DNA of 64,000 nucleotides from Branchiostoma floridae (lineage: Eukaryota; Chordata; Leptocardii; Amphioxiformes; Branchiostomatidae). The notes below the pieces were generated by a model. The model ran no database searches and was not told where the DNA came from. It was given only the letters and a program-made list of their open reading frames with translations. The position numbers were made by a program, and so were the translations under genes. The stretch is from contig NC_049983.1 of assembly GCF_000003815.2 (NCBI RefSeq), positions 15,076,234 to 15,140,233 on the forward strand. The letters are read 5' to 3'. Below are positions 63,533-64,000 of the stretch, in pieces (positions within the stretch are counted from its first letter, which is position 1; each line of letters opens with the position of its first letter).

Positions 63533-63900
63533 TAAGGCCACGTTGATTTGATTATATGGGTGACATCCTCTGGGAACCCCAAAACTGATGCGAGCATGTG
63601 AATGGGAAAAAAAGGTTGGCCTAAAAAAGTTGTCTTCATTATGAAATTTGAGTGGTCAAGAAGGTGGAACAGATCACTCAACTCACAGAGTATGGTATGC
63701 AGAACAATAGATTCTTCATTTTTGTTCTTTCACATCTCCTTTGACCTTTACGTTTTCAGACTTTTTCTTTGTAATCTACAGCATGAATTTTCTCATTTTG
63801 CAGCTGTTTTGTACGATTTACAGTATAGTTGAAAACTTCTTTTTTTCGGAAACGGACAAGAATTGATGCGCGCGTGGATGAACAAATCAACATGGCCTAA
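63533..63900. mobile_element. Non-autonomous TIR element with TAA target duplication, 362 bp
   Basis: Element 63536-63897 between TAA at 63533-63535 and 63898-63900. Ends GGCCACGTTGATTTG and CAAATCAACATGGCC. Subterminal sequence (GACATCCTCTGGGAAC, CCAAAACTGATGCGAGC) is nearly identical to the 8.25 kb copy; the central part of that copy is deleted here. Confidence 0.88.
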
Positions 63901-64000
63901 TTGGAGCAACATGTGGTAATCTACCCAGCTACACTTCACTGGAATGCAATGACTAGAATGCATATATCATGGTCTTTTCTCCACTCCAGGCCCGGATTGG

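Overview
The window reads as eukaryotic, specifically invertebrate-chordate, genomic DNA, most likely from a lancelet (Branchiostoma). This is inferred from gene content and architecture, not from a database match. The genes are animal orthologues (a MET/RON-type receptor kinase, MRPS33, LRGUK, a C3orf20-like protein, GRAMD4). They are split into many 50-250 bp exons by introns of a few hundred bp, and the DNA between them is full of short inverted-repeat elements and minisatellites. No prokaryotic features, tRNA, rRNA or CRISPR array were seen.

Layout: 1-7.6 kb, + strand, last 16 exons of a MET/RON-type receptor tyrosine kinase (four IPT domains, membrane segment, kinase, very short tail), with a 41-bp minisatellite and a foldback element in its introns. 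7.6-9.9 kb, a TIR element flanked by TAA. 9.9-10.9 kb, - strand, an intronless RING/B-box/coiled-coil (TRIM-like) gene. 11-14.2 kb, repeats and diverged tandem duplications. 14.3-15.4 kb, + strand, MRPS33. 16.5-23.6 kb, - strand, complete LRGUK (19 exons, 853 aa). 26.1-38.75 kb, + strand, a complete C3orf20/FAM194-domain protein (14 exons, 1230 aa) with one U12-type and one GC-AG intron. 38.8-44.8 kb, gene-free with palindromes, a tandem duplication and a ~150-bp satellite. 44.85-57.3 kb, - strand, complete GRAMD4 (18 coding exons, 622 aa) with a probable untranslated first exon near 59.45 kb. 61.3 kb, + strand, an isolated possible 3' exon. 63.4-63.9 kb, two nested TIR elements.

The genes do not form a pathway. 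LRGUK has a known role in sperm formation, and it lies head-to-head with the C3orf20-like gene across 2.5 kb. From memory of human gene positions, the set falls on 7q31-34 (MET, LRGUK, MRPS33), 3p25 (C3orf20) and 22q13 (GRAMD4), which would fit a piece of an ancestral chordate linkage group.

The most interesting signal is a RE1/NRSE-like motif (TTCAGCACC, two bases, GGACAG). It is tandemly amplified about 16 times at an exact 41-bp period in an intron of the receptor kinase gene, and recurs at five other places in the window.
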